Shown here one piece after another: positions 27,886-37,267 of a stretch of 64,000 nt of DNA. Both the position numbers and the translations under genes were made by a program. Source of the stretch: Halioglobus sp. (GTDB lineage: Bacteria; Pseudomonadota; Gammaproteobacteria; Pseudomonadales; Halieaceae); NCBI GenBank assembly GCA_002699145.1, contig PABK01000022.1, positions 1 to 64,000 of the forward strand, written 5' to 3'. Below the pieces are notes generated by a model. It searched no databases and had not been told where the DNA came from. It saw only the letters and a program-made list of their open reading frames with translations. Position 1 is the stretch's first letter, and every line of letters begins with the position of its first letter.

Positions 27886-28913
27886 GTATTGCCGTGCGCC
27901 TGCTCGACGACGCTGCGGCGCGGGACTGGGACCGCTATGTGGAGTCCGCTCCCACGGCGACGTTCTTTCACCGCGCTGGCTGGCGCCCGGTGTTGCGGCG
28001 CGCCTTCGGTCATCGCTGTCATTTCCTGTACGCCGTGGAAGAGGGCCGCATCGTCGGTGTGCTGCCCCTGGCGCAGGTGAAAAGCCTGTTGTTCGGCCAC
28101 TCCCTGTCCTCCACGCCGTTCTGCGTGTACGGGGGCATCGTCGCGGACAGTCCCGCGGCGGAGGAAGCCCTGCGCGAGGCGGCATGCGAGTTGGCGGAGG
28201 AACTGGGTGTGGGCGCACTGGAGTTACGCAACCGCAGCGCCAGCGGTGCCGGCTGGCCGGTCAAGGAGCTCTACTACACTTTCCGCAAGGAGATCGATCC
28301 CGACGACGAGGTCAATCTCAAGGCCATACCGAACCGGCAGCGGGCAATGGTGCGCAAGGGTATCAAGGAGGGGCTGCTCAGCGAGTGGGACGACGGCACC
28401 GAGCGCCTCTACCGGGTCTACGCCGAGAGCGTGCGCAATCTCGGCACGCCGGTTTTTTCGCGCGGCTACCTGGACATACTGCGCGAGGAATTCGGCGACG
28501 ATTGCAGCGTGCTGCTCATCACCCACAATGGCGAGGACATCGCCGCGGTGATGAACTTCTACTTCCGCGGCGAGGTAATCCCCTATTACGGCGGCAGTAC
28601 GGCGCTGGCGCGCACGGTAAAAGGCGTCAACCATTTCATGTACTGGGAGCTGATGCGCCGCTCGCGGGAGCGCGGCTGCACGCTGTTCGACTTCGGGCGC
28701 AGCAAGGCCGGCACCGGTCCGTACAGTTTCAAGAAAAACTTCGGTTTCACCCCCGAGCCCCTGCCCTACGAGTATTACCTGGTGAATGCCGACGCGGTAC
28801 CCGACGTCAACCCGTTGAACCCGAAGTACCGCCTGATGATCGCCACCTGGACACGCCTGCCCTTGCCGCTGGCCAACTTCCTGGGGCCCTTCCTGGCCCG
28901 GTCCCTGGGTTAG
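27882..28913 (+). CDS. XrtA-associated FemAB-family protein
   Basis: This 343-residue protein has a double GNAT-like FemAB fold: RDWDRYVESAPTATFFHRAGW at the start, GVLPLAQVKSLLFG, NRQRAMVRKGIKEGL and a C-terminal GCTLFDFGRSKAGTGPYSFKKNFGF. FemAB proteins transfer amino acids from aminoacyl-tRNA to amino groups. The exosortase-associated branch is thought to modify EPS or PEP-CTERM proteins, but the reaction is not established. It is translationally coupled to the deacetylase (ATGA), which would expose amino groups, a suggestive order. Confidence 0.9.
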   Translation: MSIAVRLLDDAAARDWDRYVESAPTATFFHRAGWRPVLRRAFGHRCHFLYAVEEGRIVGVLPLAQVKSLLFGHSLSSTPFCVYGGIVADSPAAEEALREAACELAEELGVGALELRNRSASGAGWPVKELYYTFRKEIDPDDEVNLKAIPNRQRAMVRKGIKEGLLSEWDDGTERLYRVYAESVRNLGTPVFSRGYLDILREEFGDDCSVLLITHNGEDIAAVMNFYFRGEVIPYYGGSTALARTVKGVNHFMYWELMRRSRERGCTLFDFGRSKAGTGPYSFKKNFGFTPEPLPYEYYLVNADAVPDVNPLNPKYRLMIATWTRLPLPLANFLGPFLARSLG

Positions 28914-28917
28914 GCCG

Positions 28918-30438
28918 GTGAGCGGCGCAGCGGGCACCGGCGTCACCGTGCGCAGCAGCCTGTGGGCGACCGCGCTGTTTGCGCTGTGCCTGCTGTTCCT
29001 CTACGGGCAGACGACCCTGTCCATGATCGCCATCTGGTCGCGCTCCGACACCTTCGCTCACGGCTTCCTCATCCTGCCCATCTCGCTGTGGTTGATATGG
29101 GAGCGCCGCGACTACCTGGCGCCGCTACGGCCCGCGCCGGCACCCTGGGTCGCCCTGTTGCTGGCGCCGGGGGCGCTGGGCTGGCTGCTGGCCTGGCTGG
29201 GTGATGTGCTGGTAGTGCAGCAGTTCGCCCTGGTCGGCATGCTGGTGGTCGGCGCCTGGGCCGTCCTCGGGCACCGCCTGGCCGCGGCCCTTGCGTTTCC
29301 CCTGTTGTTCCTGTTTTTCGCCGTACCCGTCGGCGAGGGGCTGATCGACCCGATGATGGAGTTCACCGCCACCAGTACGGTCTGGCTGATCCGGGCGACG
29401 GGCATCCCGGTATACCGCGAGGGCCTGTTCTTTACCCTGCCCACCGGCCAGTGGTCCGTGGTGGAGGCCTGCAGCGGGGTGCGCTACATCATCGCCTCGG
29501 TCACCGTGGGCACGCTATTCGCTTTCCAGACCTATGTGACCTGGTGGCGGCGCCTGTTGTTTATCATCGTGTCCGCCATTGTGCCGGTGTTCGCCAACAC
29601 CCTGCGCGCCTACATCATCGTCATGCTCGGTCACCACAGCGACATGACCATCGCCACCGGCGCCGACCACCTGGTCTACGGCTGGGTATTTTTCGGCCTG
29701 GTGGTGTTCATCCTGTTCTGGATCGGGTCGTTTTTCCGCGAGGACCTGCAACCGCCGCCGCCCCCCGGGGCCGCCGGCGCTGCCGTGGCGGGCTCGCGTG
29801 CCGCCCTGGGCTTAACCCTGGCGCTGGCCCTGGCGATAGCGGCGAGCGGCCCGCTGCTGGCCGAGCGGGTGCAACCTGGCGGCGGGCTGGCGCAGGCACC
29901 GGTACTGCCCGCGCCCACCGGGAACTGGCGCGCCCACGCCGGCCCGCTGCTGCCGTGGCAGCCGCCGGCCATGGTCGGCGGGCTGGCGCAGGCGATGTAC
30001 ACGCGTGGCAGTGAACCGCTGGCGCTGCAGGTGCAATTCGCCGACGGCCGTTTCGACTACGCCGAGGTGATCGGCAGCAACCGCCTGTTCGCCTGGCAGG
30101 ACGGTCCCTGGAAGGTGGTGGACAGCGACCACCCGCGGGTGCGTGTGGGCGGGCGCGAGATCGCCGTGCAGGAGGCCACCGTGCGCGGCCCGGCGGGCCA
30201 GTTCATCGCCTGGTCCTGGTACCAGGTCGGCCACGAAGCCACCGCCAACGACTACCTGGCCAAACTGCGCGAGGTCGCCGCTACCCTCGGCATGGCCCCC
30301 GCGGGGACCTGGCGCGTGCTGCTTGTCACGCCCTACGAACGCGCGGGCGAAACGGCGCGGCAGCGCTTGCAGGAATACCTGGAGGCGCACGGCGACGCGC
30401 TGGTCGAGTCACTGGCCAGCGCGGCGGAGACGCCGTGA
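28918..30438 (+). CDS. xrtA: Exosortase A (XrtA/EpsH) with C-terminal EpsI domain
   Basis: This 506-residue integral membrane protein has about eight helices in the first 290 residues and the exosortase catalytic set: Cys185 in VVEACSGVRYIIA, Arg230 in FANTLRAYI and His251 in GADHLVYGW. The C-terminal 200 residues form the soluble EpsI (DUF3485) domain usually fused to XrtA. It should cleave PEP-CTERM proteins at the inner membrane and pass them on, probably linked to polysaccharide. The start is GTG at 28918, 4 bp after the FemAB stop. One PEP-CTERM protein is encoded in the window (56590). Confidence 0.95.
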   Translation: MSGAAGTGVTVRSSLWATALFALCLLFLYGQTTLSMIAIWSRSDTFAHGFLILPISLWLIWERRDYLAPLRPAPAPWVALLLAPGALGWLLAWLGDVLVVQQFALVGMLVVGAWAVLGHRLAAALAFPLLFLFFAVPVGEGLIDPMMEFTATSTVWLIRATGIPVYREGLFFTLPTGQWSVVEACSGVRYIIASVTVGTLFAFQTYVTWWRRLLFIIVSAIVPVFANTLRAYIIVMLGHHSDMTIATGADHLVYGWVFFGLVVFILFWIGSFFREDLQPPPPPGAAGAAVAGSRAALGLTLALALAIAASGPLLAERVQPGGGLAQAPVLPAPTGNWRAHAGPLLPWQPPAMVGGLAQAMYTRGSEPLALQVQFADGRFDYAEVIGSNRLFAWQDGPWKVVDSDHPRVRVGGREIAVQEATVRGPAGQFIAWSWYQVGHEATANDYLAKLREVAATLGMAPAGTWRVLLVTPYERAGETARQRLQEYLEAHGDALVESLASAAETP

Positions 30439-31583
30439 AACCGCCGCTCGTCGCGCACCTCATCTACTCCCTGTCCACCGGCGGGCTGGAAAACGGCCTG
30501 GTGAATATCATCAACCGGCTGCCCCGGGGCGCCTACCGGCACGTGATTATCTGCATAACGAGCGCGGACGAGTTCGCCGCGAGGATAACCGCGCAGGATG
30601 TGCAGGTGATCCAGATGCACAAGCGCGAGGGGCATGACTGGCGCTTTTACCTGCGCCTGCGACGCCTGTTGCGCGAGCTGCGCCCGGACATCGTACACAG
30701 CCGTAACCTGGCGGCGCTGGAGGCGCAGCTCTGCGGCCTGGGCCTGGGCGCCCGCCGCCTGCACGGTGAACACGGTCGCGAGGTGGGCGACCTCGATGGC
30801 AGCAATCGCAAGTACCTGCTGCTGCGCCGCTGCATGCGATTTTTCATGCACCACTATATCGCGGTCAGCCGCGACCTGGAGCGCTGGCTGGTCGAGCGTG
30901 TCGGCGTGCGCGCCGCCCGTGTGACGCAGATCTACAATGGCGTCGATCACCGGCGTTTCAGTCCGGGAAGTGTGAAACCCTTGGCATTATTGCCGCAGCA
31001 GTGGCGCGAGGCAGGTGATATCTTGGTGGTCGGGACAGTGGGGCGCCTGACACCGGTGAAGGACCAGCAACTGCTGCTGCGCGCAGCCGCGCTGCTGCGC
31101 GCAGCGCAGCCGGCGCTGGCTCGGCGCCTGCGCGTACTGTTGGTCGGCGACGGGCCGCTGCGGGATTCGCTGCAGGCGCTCGCCGGCGAACTGGGTCTGC
31201 GCGATGTCCTGTGGATGGCGGGCGACCGCGATGACGTGCCCGAGCTGCTGCAACTCATGGACGTATTCGCGTTGCCGTCGTTGGGAGAGGGCATTTCCAA
31301 CACCGTGCTGGAGGCCATGGCCAGCGGATTGCCGGTGGTGGCTACCGCGGTGGGCGGCAACCTGGAACTGGTGGAGGAGGGCGTCAGCGGCTTGCTGGTG
31401 CCGTCCGGGGACGCGACGGCGCTGTGCGACGCGCTGGCGGCGCTGCTGGCCGACGACGGGTTGCGCGCGCGTTGCGGCGAGCGCGCACGGGAATCGGTCA
31501 GCGCCCGGTTCGACTGGGAGCGCACGGTGCGTGAATACAAGGGGGTTTACGACGGCCTGCTGGCGGCGGGCGTATCGGATTGA
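30435..31583 (+). CDS. Exosortase A-associated glycosyltransferase (GT4, TIGR03088 type)
   Basis: This 382-residue GT-B enzyme has an N-terminal HLIYSLSTGGLENGLVNII, a middle RLTPVKDQQLLLRA donor-domain start and the EGISNTVLEAMASGLPVVAT EX7E motif. It matches the PEP-CTERM/EpsH1-associated sugar transferase family that follows XrtA. It should add one sugar to the lipid-linked EPS unit. The start is GTG overlapping the XrtA stop (GTGA). Confidence 0.88.
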   Translation: MKPPLVAHLIYSLSTGGLENGLVNIINRLPRGAYRHVIICITSADEFAARITAQDVQVIQMHKREGHDWRFYLRLRRLLRELRPDIVHSRNLAALEAQLCGLGLGARRLHGEHGREVGDLDGSNRKYLLLRRCMRFFMHHYIAVSRDLERWLVERVGVRAARVTQIYNGVDHRRFSPGSVKPLALLPQQWREAGDILVVGTVGRLTPVKDQQLLLRAAALLRAAQPALARRLRVLLVGDGPLRDSLQALAGELGLRDVLWMAGDRDDVPELLQLMDVFALPSLGEGISNTVLEAMASGLPVVATAVGGNLELVEEGVSGLLVPSGDATALCDALAALLADDGLRARCGERARESVSARFDWERTVREYKGVYDGLLAAGVSD

Positions 31584-31586
31584 AGT

Positions 31587-33488
31587 ATGTGTGGAATAGC
31601 GGGGTTATTCGATTTGTCCGGCCAGGCGCAGTTCTCTCGCGACCTGTTGCACACCATGAACCAGACCCAGTTCCACCGCGGGCCGGACGAGGACGGCCTG
31701 TTCCTCGAGCCTGGCGTCGCGCTGGCCCACCGGCGGCTGTCCATTATCGACCTGTCCTCGGGTCAGCAGCCCATGCACAGCGCCGACGGCGAAATCACCG
31801 TCGTTTACAACGGCGAGATCTACAACTTCGGTGAGCTGGCGCGCGAACTGAAGGCGCTCGGCTACACCTTCCGCACGCGCTGTGACACCGAGGTTATTCT
31901 CTACGCCTGGCGCGAGTGGGGCGAGGCCTGCGTCGAGCGCTTTCGCGGCATGTTCGCCTTTGCCCTCTACGACAGGCAGCGCCAGAGCCTGTTCCTGGCC
32001 CGCGACCGGCTGGGGATCAAGCCCCTGTTCTACGCGGTACTGGCTGACGGCAGCCTGGCGTTCGGCTCGGAGTTGAAAGTCCTCAAGGCGCATCCGGGCC
32101 TGCCGCGGCAACTGGAGCCGCGCGCGGTCGAGGATTACTTCGCGCTCGGCTACATTCCCGAGCCGCGCACGATCTACCGCGGCGTCTACAAGCTGCGCCC
32201 CGGGCATACCCTGCTGGCGCAGCGCGGCAAGCCCCTGTCCGAACAGCATGAATACTGGGATATTCCCTTCCGGCCTGTCGCCACGGGCTCGGAGGCCGAC
32301 ACCTGCGAGGAACTGTTCGCGCGCATGCGCGAGGCGGTGGACATCCGCCTGGTCTCCGAGGTGCCGCTGGGGGCGTTCCTCTCCGGCGGCGTGGATTCCA
32401 GCGCCGTGGTGGCGGCCATGGCGCAGTTGCAGGATGACCCGGTCAACACCTGCGCCATCGGTTTTGACGTGCCGCAGTTCAACGAGACCGATTTCGCGCG
32501 CCAGGTCGCCCAGCGCTACGCCACCAACCACCTGGAACGCGTCGTCGCCAGCGACGACTTCGACCTGCTCGACACCCTGGCCGGCTTCTACGACGAGCCC
32601 TACGCGGACAGTTCCGCCATACCCACCTACCGCGTCTGCCAGCTGGCGCGCGAGCGCGTGACCGTGGCGCTGTCCGGTGACGGCGGCGACGAGAACTTCG
32701 CCGGCTACCGCCGTTACCGCTGGCACATGAACGAGGAGCGCCTGCGCGGCGCGCTGCCGCTGGGCATACGGCGCCCGGTGTTCGGCGCGCTGGGGCGCCT
32801 GTACCCCAAGCTCGACTGGGCGCCGCGCGTGTTTCGCGCCAAGACCACCTTCGAGTCGCTGGCGCGCAACTCCGTGGAGGCCTACCTGCACTCGGTGTCC
32901 CTGTCATCCGACGCCCAGCGCAAGGCGCTGTTCAGTCCTGCGCTGCAGCGCGAGCTACAGGGTTACCGCGCGCTGGAAACCTTCGAGCATCACGCCCGTC
33001 GCAGCCCCACCGACGACCCCCTGTCCCTGATCCAGTACCTGGACATGAAGACCTACCTGGTGGGCGATATCCTGACCAAGGTGGACCGCGCCAGCATGGC
33101 GCATTCCCTGGAGGTCCGCGTGCCGCTGCTGGATCACCCCTTCGTCGAGTGGGTCTCGGGCCTGCCGGTGAGTGACAAGCTGCGCGGGCAGGAGGGCAAG
33201 TACATCCTGAAGAAGGCACTGGAACCGCACCTGCCCCGCGACGTGCTGTACCGACCGAAAATGGGCTTTGGCGTGCCCCTGGGCAAGTGGTTCCGCGGCC
33301 CGCTGCGGCAGCGCCTGCGCGCGTCCCTGCTCGAGGGCGGCCTGGCGCAGACCGGTCTGTTCAACCGCGACTGCCTGGAACAGCTGGTCAACGACCACCA
33401 GTCCGGGCGGCGCGAGTACAGCGCGCCGCTGTGGTCGCTGATGATGTTCCAGGCGGCGATTGCCGGCGATGATTTCGCGCTGGGGTGA
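31587..33488 (+). CDS. Exosortase A-associated amidotransferase 1 (asparagine synthase family)
   Basis: The 633-residue enzyme has an intact N-terminal class II glutaminase (Cys2 in MCGIAG, VYNGEIYNF, FAFALYD) and an asparagine-synthase domain with the PP-loop SGGVDSS and ALSGDGGDENFAGYRRY. It matches the XrtA-associated AsnB family. It probably amidates a sugar carboxylate, for example HexNAcA from the wbpP/tviB pair, rather than making asparagine; this role is inference from context. It lies 3 bp after the glycosyltransferase. Confidence 0.92.
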   Translation: MCGIAGLFDLSGQAQFSRDLLHTMNQTQFHRGPDEDGLFLEPGVALAHRRLSIIDLSSGQQPMHSADGEITVVYNGEIYNFGELARELKALGYTFRTRCDTEVILYAWREWGEACVERFRGMFAFALYDRQRQSLFLARDRLGIKPLFYAVLADGSLAFGSELKVLKAHPGLPRQLEPRAVEDYFALGYIPEPRTIYRGVYKLRPGHTLLAQRGKPLSEQHEYWDIPFRPVATGSEADTCEELFARMREAVDIRLVSEVPLGAFLSGGVDSSAVVAAMAQLQDDPVNTCAIGFDVPQFNETDFARQVAQRYATNHLERVVASDDFDLLDTLAGFYDEPYADSSAIPTYRVCQLARERVTVALSGDGGDENFAGYRRYRWHMNEERLRGALPLGIRRPVFGALGRLYPKLDWAPRVFRAKTTFESLARNSVEAYLHSVSLSSDAQRKALFSPALQRELQGYRALETFEHHARRSPTDDPLSLIQYLDMKTYLVGDILTKVDRASMAHSLEVRVPLLDHPFVEWVSGLPVSDKLRGQEGKYILKKALEPHLPRDVLYRPKMGFGVPLGKWFRGPLRQRLRASLLEGGLAQTGLFNRDCLEQLVNDHQSGRREYSAPLWSLMMFQAAIAGDDFALG

Positions 33489-34579
33489 ATCGCATGCGTA
33501 CTGACGTCCTGCGCCTGGGCCTGGTCGGGCCGTTACCGCCGCCCAACGGCGGTATGGCCATGCAGACCTTGCAACTGTCGCGCCTGTTGCGCGAACAGGG
33601 CCTGAGTGTCGAGCTGGTGCAGACCAACGCGCCGTACCGGCCGCGCTGCGTCGCCGGCTGGCGCGGGCTGCGTGCGCTGTTCCGCCTGTTGCCCTACCTG
33701 TTGCGGGTCTGGCGCCTGGCCGGCCGCAGCGATGTCATACACCTGATGGCGAACTCCGGCTGGTCCTGGCAGTTGTTCGCCGCCCCGGTGCTGTGGCTGG
33801 CGCCGCTGCGCGGCACGCCGGTCATCGTCAACTACCGCGGCGGCGAGGCCCGCGACTACCTCGCGGCCTCGGCGCGCTGGGTCAAGCCCTCGCTGGCCAG
33901 GGCCGCCAGCCTGGTCGTGCCCAGCGGCTTCCTGCAGCAGGTGTTCGGCGAGCACGGCGTGTCCAGCCGGGTCATCCCCAATATCATCGACCTGCAGACG
34001 TTTTCACCCGCACAGGGCGGCGCCCCGGATGGTGCGTTCCGCCTGGTGATCACCCGCAACCTGGAACAGATCTACGGCCTGGACACGGCGCTTCGCGCCC
34101 TGGCGATCGCCAGCGAAGAGTTGCCTGGCCTGCAGTTGCACATCGCCGGCAGCGGCCCGCTGCTGGAGCCGCTGCAGTCCCTGGCGCGGGAGTTGGGTGT
34201 GGCGCAGCAGGTGCATTTCGTCGGTCGCCTGGAGCGCGACGAGGTGGTGGCGCTGTACCGCGACGCCGGCGCCATGCTCAATCCGGCGCGGGTCGACAAC
34301 ATGCCCAATTCCGTACTGGAAGCCCTGGCCTGCGGCCTGCCGGTCATTTCCACGGACGTCGGCGGTGTGCCCTTCATTGTCGAGGACGGCCGCACCGCGT
34401 TGCTGGTGCCGGTGGACGACCCGCAGGCGATGGCGCGCGCCATCCTGCGCCTGTGCGCCGATGCGCCGCTGCGCGAGTCGCTGCGCAGCAACGGTCGCGA
34501 GGAGGTGCGGCAGTACGCCTGGGAGCGGGTCGGCGCCCAGTGGCTTGAGTTGTACCGCCAGTGCGGGGAGGCGGCATGA
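33485..34579 (+). CDS. Glycosyltransferase family 4
   Basis: The 364-residue GT-B protein has LGLVGPLPPPNGGMAMQT near the start, VIHLMANSGWSWQ, and a GT4 donor domain (LVITRNLEQIYGLDTALRAL, DNMPNSVLEALACGLPVIST, GGVPFIVEDG). Acceptor and donor are unknown. GTG 33485 overlaps the amidotransferase stop (GTGA), and ATG 33494 is an alternative. It is followed by a 4-bp overlap with the CoA-ligase-like gene. Confidence 0.85.
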   Translation: MNRMRTDVLRLGLVGPLPPPNGGMAMQTLQLSRLLREQGLSVELVQTNAPYRPRCVAGWRGLRALFRLLPYLLRVWRLAGRSDVIHLMANSGWSWQLFAAPVLWLAPLRGTPVIVNYRGGEARDYLAASARWVKPSLARAASLVVPSGFLQQVFGEHGVSSRVIPNIIDLQTFSPAQGGAPDGAFRLVITRNLEQIYGLDTALRALAIASEELPGLQLHIAGSGPLLEPLQSLARELGVAQQVHFVGRLERDEVVALYRDAGAMLNPARVDNMPNSVLEALACGLPVISTDVGGVPFIVEDGRTALLVPVDDPQAMARAILRLCADAPLRESLRSNGREEVRQYAWERVGAQWLELYRQCGEAA

Positions 34580-35955
34580 GCCTGTACACGAAATTCGTCG
34601 CCTCGGCGCTGTTTCCCCTGCACGAACGACTCAAGGGGCACAGCAGCGCGGCGGCCCTGCGCGCCATGGAGCGCTCCCAGTGGCTGCCGCCGCAGGAACT
34701 GGAACAGCTGCAACTGCGCAACCTGCGCGCGTTTCTCCAGCGTATCGGCCGCGACGTTCCCTACTACCGGGAGTTGTTCGCGCGTCTGGATTTCGACCCG
34801 GCATCGCTGTCGACCCTGGCGGACCTGCAGGCCCTGCCGCTCACTGGCAAGGCGGATATCCGCGCCAACATGGACAGCCTGCGCGCGGACAATGCCGGCA
34901 GCCTGGAGCGCTTCAGCACCGGGGGGTCCAGTGGCGAGCCGCTGGTGTTCTACCGCGGCAAGGAGCGCGTCAGCCACGATGTTGCCGCCAAGTGGCGCGC
35001 CACGCGCTGGTGGGATGTCGATATCGGCGACCCGGAAATCGTCGTTTGGGGTTCGCCGATCGAGCTGGGCTCGCAGGACCGTATCCGCCTGTTGCGCGAC
35101 CGCCTGTTGCGCACGGAGCTGCTGTCGGCTTTCGAAATGTCCAACGCCAACATGCTGCAGTTCACCCAGCGCCTGCGCGCGTTCCGGCCGCGTATGCTGT
35201 TCGGGTACCCCTCGTCCCTGGCGCTGTTGGCGGACTATGTCAGCGCCAATGGTTACAAGGTCGACGACCTGGGTATCCGCGTCGTGTTCGTTACCTCCGA
35301 GCGGCTCTACGACCACCAGCGCGAGTCCATCGAGCGCGCCTTTGGCTGCCCGGTCGCCAACGGTTACGGTGGCCGCGATGCCGGCTTCATCGCCCACCAG
35401 TGCCCCAGCGGCGGCATGCATATCACCGCCGAGGATATCGTGGTTGAAATCGTCGGCGAGGATGGCCGGGTGTTACCAGCGGGCGAGCGTGGCGAGATCG
35501 TGGTGACGCACATGCGCACGGCGGATTTTCCCTTCCTGCGCTACCGCACCGGTGATATCGGCACCCTGACCCGGGAGAGCTGCCCCTGTGGCCGTGGACT
35601 GCCGCTGCTGGCGGAGATCGACGGCCGCACCACGGACTTCGTGCGCGCCGCCGACGGCACGGTGCTGCACGGCCTGGCGCTGATCTACGTGCTGCGCGAA
35701 CTGCCCCAGGTGGAGGAATTCAAGATCATCCAGGATTCCCTGACCCAGGTGACCGTACAGCTGGTGGCGGCGCCGGAGGAGCGGGCGTTGATCGAGTCGA
35801 CGGTCACGGAGCAGTTCCGCCGCCGCCTGGGCGACGCCCTGGTGGTACAATTCGACTATGTCGGCAGTATCCCGCGGGAAACGTCCGGCAAGTTTCGCTA
35901 CGTGGTATCCCGCCTGGAAGTCGGACAGGCGGCGGGGCAGGCAGCCGATGCGTGA
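34576..35955 (+). CDS. Phenylacetate-CoA-ligase / CapK-like AMP-forming enzyme
   Basis: This 459-residue member of the PaaK/CapK adenylating family has FSTGGSSGEPLVFY (P-loop-like), GYPSSLALLADYV, NGYGGRDAGFIAHQCP, YRTGDIG and GRTTDFVRAADG. CapK-type proteins recur in capsule loci, where they may activate an acyl or amino acid group for polymer decoration; the substrate is unproven. ATG 34576 overlaps the previous stop. A conserved Cys pair (ESCPCGRGLP) is present, as in the family. Confidence 0.82.
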   Translation: MSLYTKFVASALFPLHERLKGHSSAAALRAMERSQWLPPQELEQLQLRNLRAFLQRIGRDVPYYRELFARLDFDPASLSTLADLQALPLTGKADIRANMDSLRADNAGSLERFSTGGSSGEPLVFYRGKERVSHDVAAKWRATRWWDVDIGDPEIVVWGSPIELGSQDRIRLLRDRLLRTELLSAFEMSNANMLQFTQRLRAFRPRMLFGYPSSLALLADYVSANGYKVDDLGIRVVFVTSERLYDHQRESIERAFGCPVANGYGGRDAGFIAHQCPSGGMHITAEDIVVEIVGEDGRVLPAGERGEIVVTHMRTADFPFLRYRTGDIGTLTRESCPCGRGLPLLAEIDGRTTDFVRAADGTVLHGLALIYVLRELPQVEEFKIIQDSLTQVTVQLVAAPEERALIESTVTEQFRRRLGDALVVQFDYVGSIPRETSGKFRYVVSRLEVGQAAGQAADA

Positions 35956-37267
35956 CATAATTATTACCGTTGTGGTGCTGAGCACGTTGCCGTTCATCCT
36001 GCGCAATGCCTGGCTGGGTGTGCTTACCTGGTCCTGGCTCAGCTACATGAATCCGCACCGCCTCGCCTGGGGCTTTGCCTACACCATGCCGTTTGCGCAG
36101 ATTGTCGCCATTACCCTGCTGATCGCCATCGTCATCAGCCCGGAAAAAAAGCGCCTGCCCGGCAATAGCCTCGTCTGGGTATGGGGTCTGTTCCTGTTGT
36201 GGAACGTGGTATGCACGGTGCTGGCGATCTACCCGGAAAACGCCATGGAGCAGCTGGAAACGGTGCTCAAGATACAGCTGATCACGCTGGTGACACTGCT
36301 GTTGATGAACAATTTCGAGCGCATCAACCAGCTTGTCTGGGTTATCTGCTTCTCCATCGGCTTCTATAGCGTGAAAGGCGGTGCGTTTACCCTGCTCACC
36401 GGTGGCGCATTCCACGTGTACGGCCCGGACGGCACCTATATCCGCGAGAACAATACGCTGGCGGTTGCCGTGCTCATGATCATCCCGATGATGATCTATA
36501 TCTACCGCTTCCCGCCGCATGAACTGGTCAGGAAGGCCATGCCGGTGTGCATTTTTCTCAGCCTGATCTCGGTGGTGGGTTCGCAATCGCGCGGCGCACT
36601 GGTGGCGATTTTCGCCGTCGGCGCGTTTTTCTGGTGGCAGTCGAAAGCCAAGGCGGTTACCGCGATCGCCTTCATCGTCCTGGGTTTCTTCGGCTACATG
36701 TTCATGCCGCAAAGCTGGCATGACCGTATGGCGTCGATCAGCGATTACGAGGAGGACTCCTCGGCCATGGAACGGCTGTACGCCTGGGAGTACAGTTTCC
36801 ACATGGCCAACGACCGCCTGACCGGTGGCGGCTTCAACAACTGGTCGCGCGAAAACTACGCCAAGTACATGCCGATTGCCAAGCAGCCGTTCGTCGCACA
36901 CAGTATCTATTTCGGTGTGCTCGGCGAGTCAGGCTGGCCAGGGTTGGTGCTATTCCTGCTCGTACTGTTCCTGGTGTGGCGGCAGCTCAACCAGGTGATT
37001 GCCCTGACCCGCGATGATCCAGAGCGGGCGAACTTCACCTTCCTGGCGCGCATGCTGAAAATCAGCATCATCGCCTTCATGGCCGGCGGGGCGTTCCTCA
37101 GCCTGGCTTACTTCGACCTCGCCTGGCACATCATGGCCATTGCGGTGGCGATGACCCAGTTGACGCGCTCCGGGCAGGCGGCGGGCGAGGGTGCGCCCGC
37201 GCCCGCGCGCCGACCGCGGCGCCGGCCGCAATACGCGCGCGGTCGCAGGGCGCCGGGGAGAAGCTGA
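35948..37267 (+). CDS. XrtA-associated O-glycosylation ligase (O-antigen ligase/Wzy family)
   Basis: The 439-residue membrane protein has about ten helices, a large periplasmic loop (about residues 245-320) and the Wzy_C/O-antigen-ligase region GSQSRGALVAIFAVGAFF followed by MERLYAWEYSFHMANDRLTGGGF and HSIYFGVLGESGWPGL. It matches the exosortase A-associated putative O-glycosylation ligase family. It may polymerise EPS or transfer glycan to PEP-CTERM proteins. ATG 35948 lies inside the end of the CoA-ligase-like gene (8-bp overlap). The C terminus is Arg/Pro-rich. Confidence 0.88.
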   Translation: MRDIIITVVVLSTLPFILRNAWLGVLTWSWLSYMNPHRLAWGFAYTMPFAQIVAITLLIAIVISPEKKRLPGNSLVWVWGLFLLWNVVCTVLAIYPENAMEQLETVLKIQLITLVTLLLMNNFERINQLVWVICFSIGFYSVKGGAFTLLTGGAFHVYGPDGTYIRENNTLAVAVLMIIPMMIYIYRFPPHELVRKAMPVCIFLSLISVVGSQSRGALVAIFAVGAFFWWQSKAKAVTAIAFIVLGFFGYMFMPQSWHDRMASISDYEEDSSAMERLYAWEYSFHMANDRLTGGGFNNWSRENYAKYMPIAKQPFVAHSIYFGVLGESGWPGLVLFLLVLFLVWRQLNQVIALTRDDPERANFTFLARMLKISIIAFMAGGAFLSLAYFDLAWHIMAIAVAMTQLTRSGQAAGEGAPAPARRPRRRPQYARGRRAPGRS

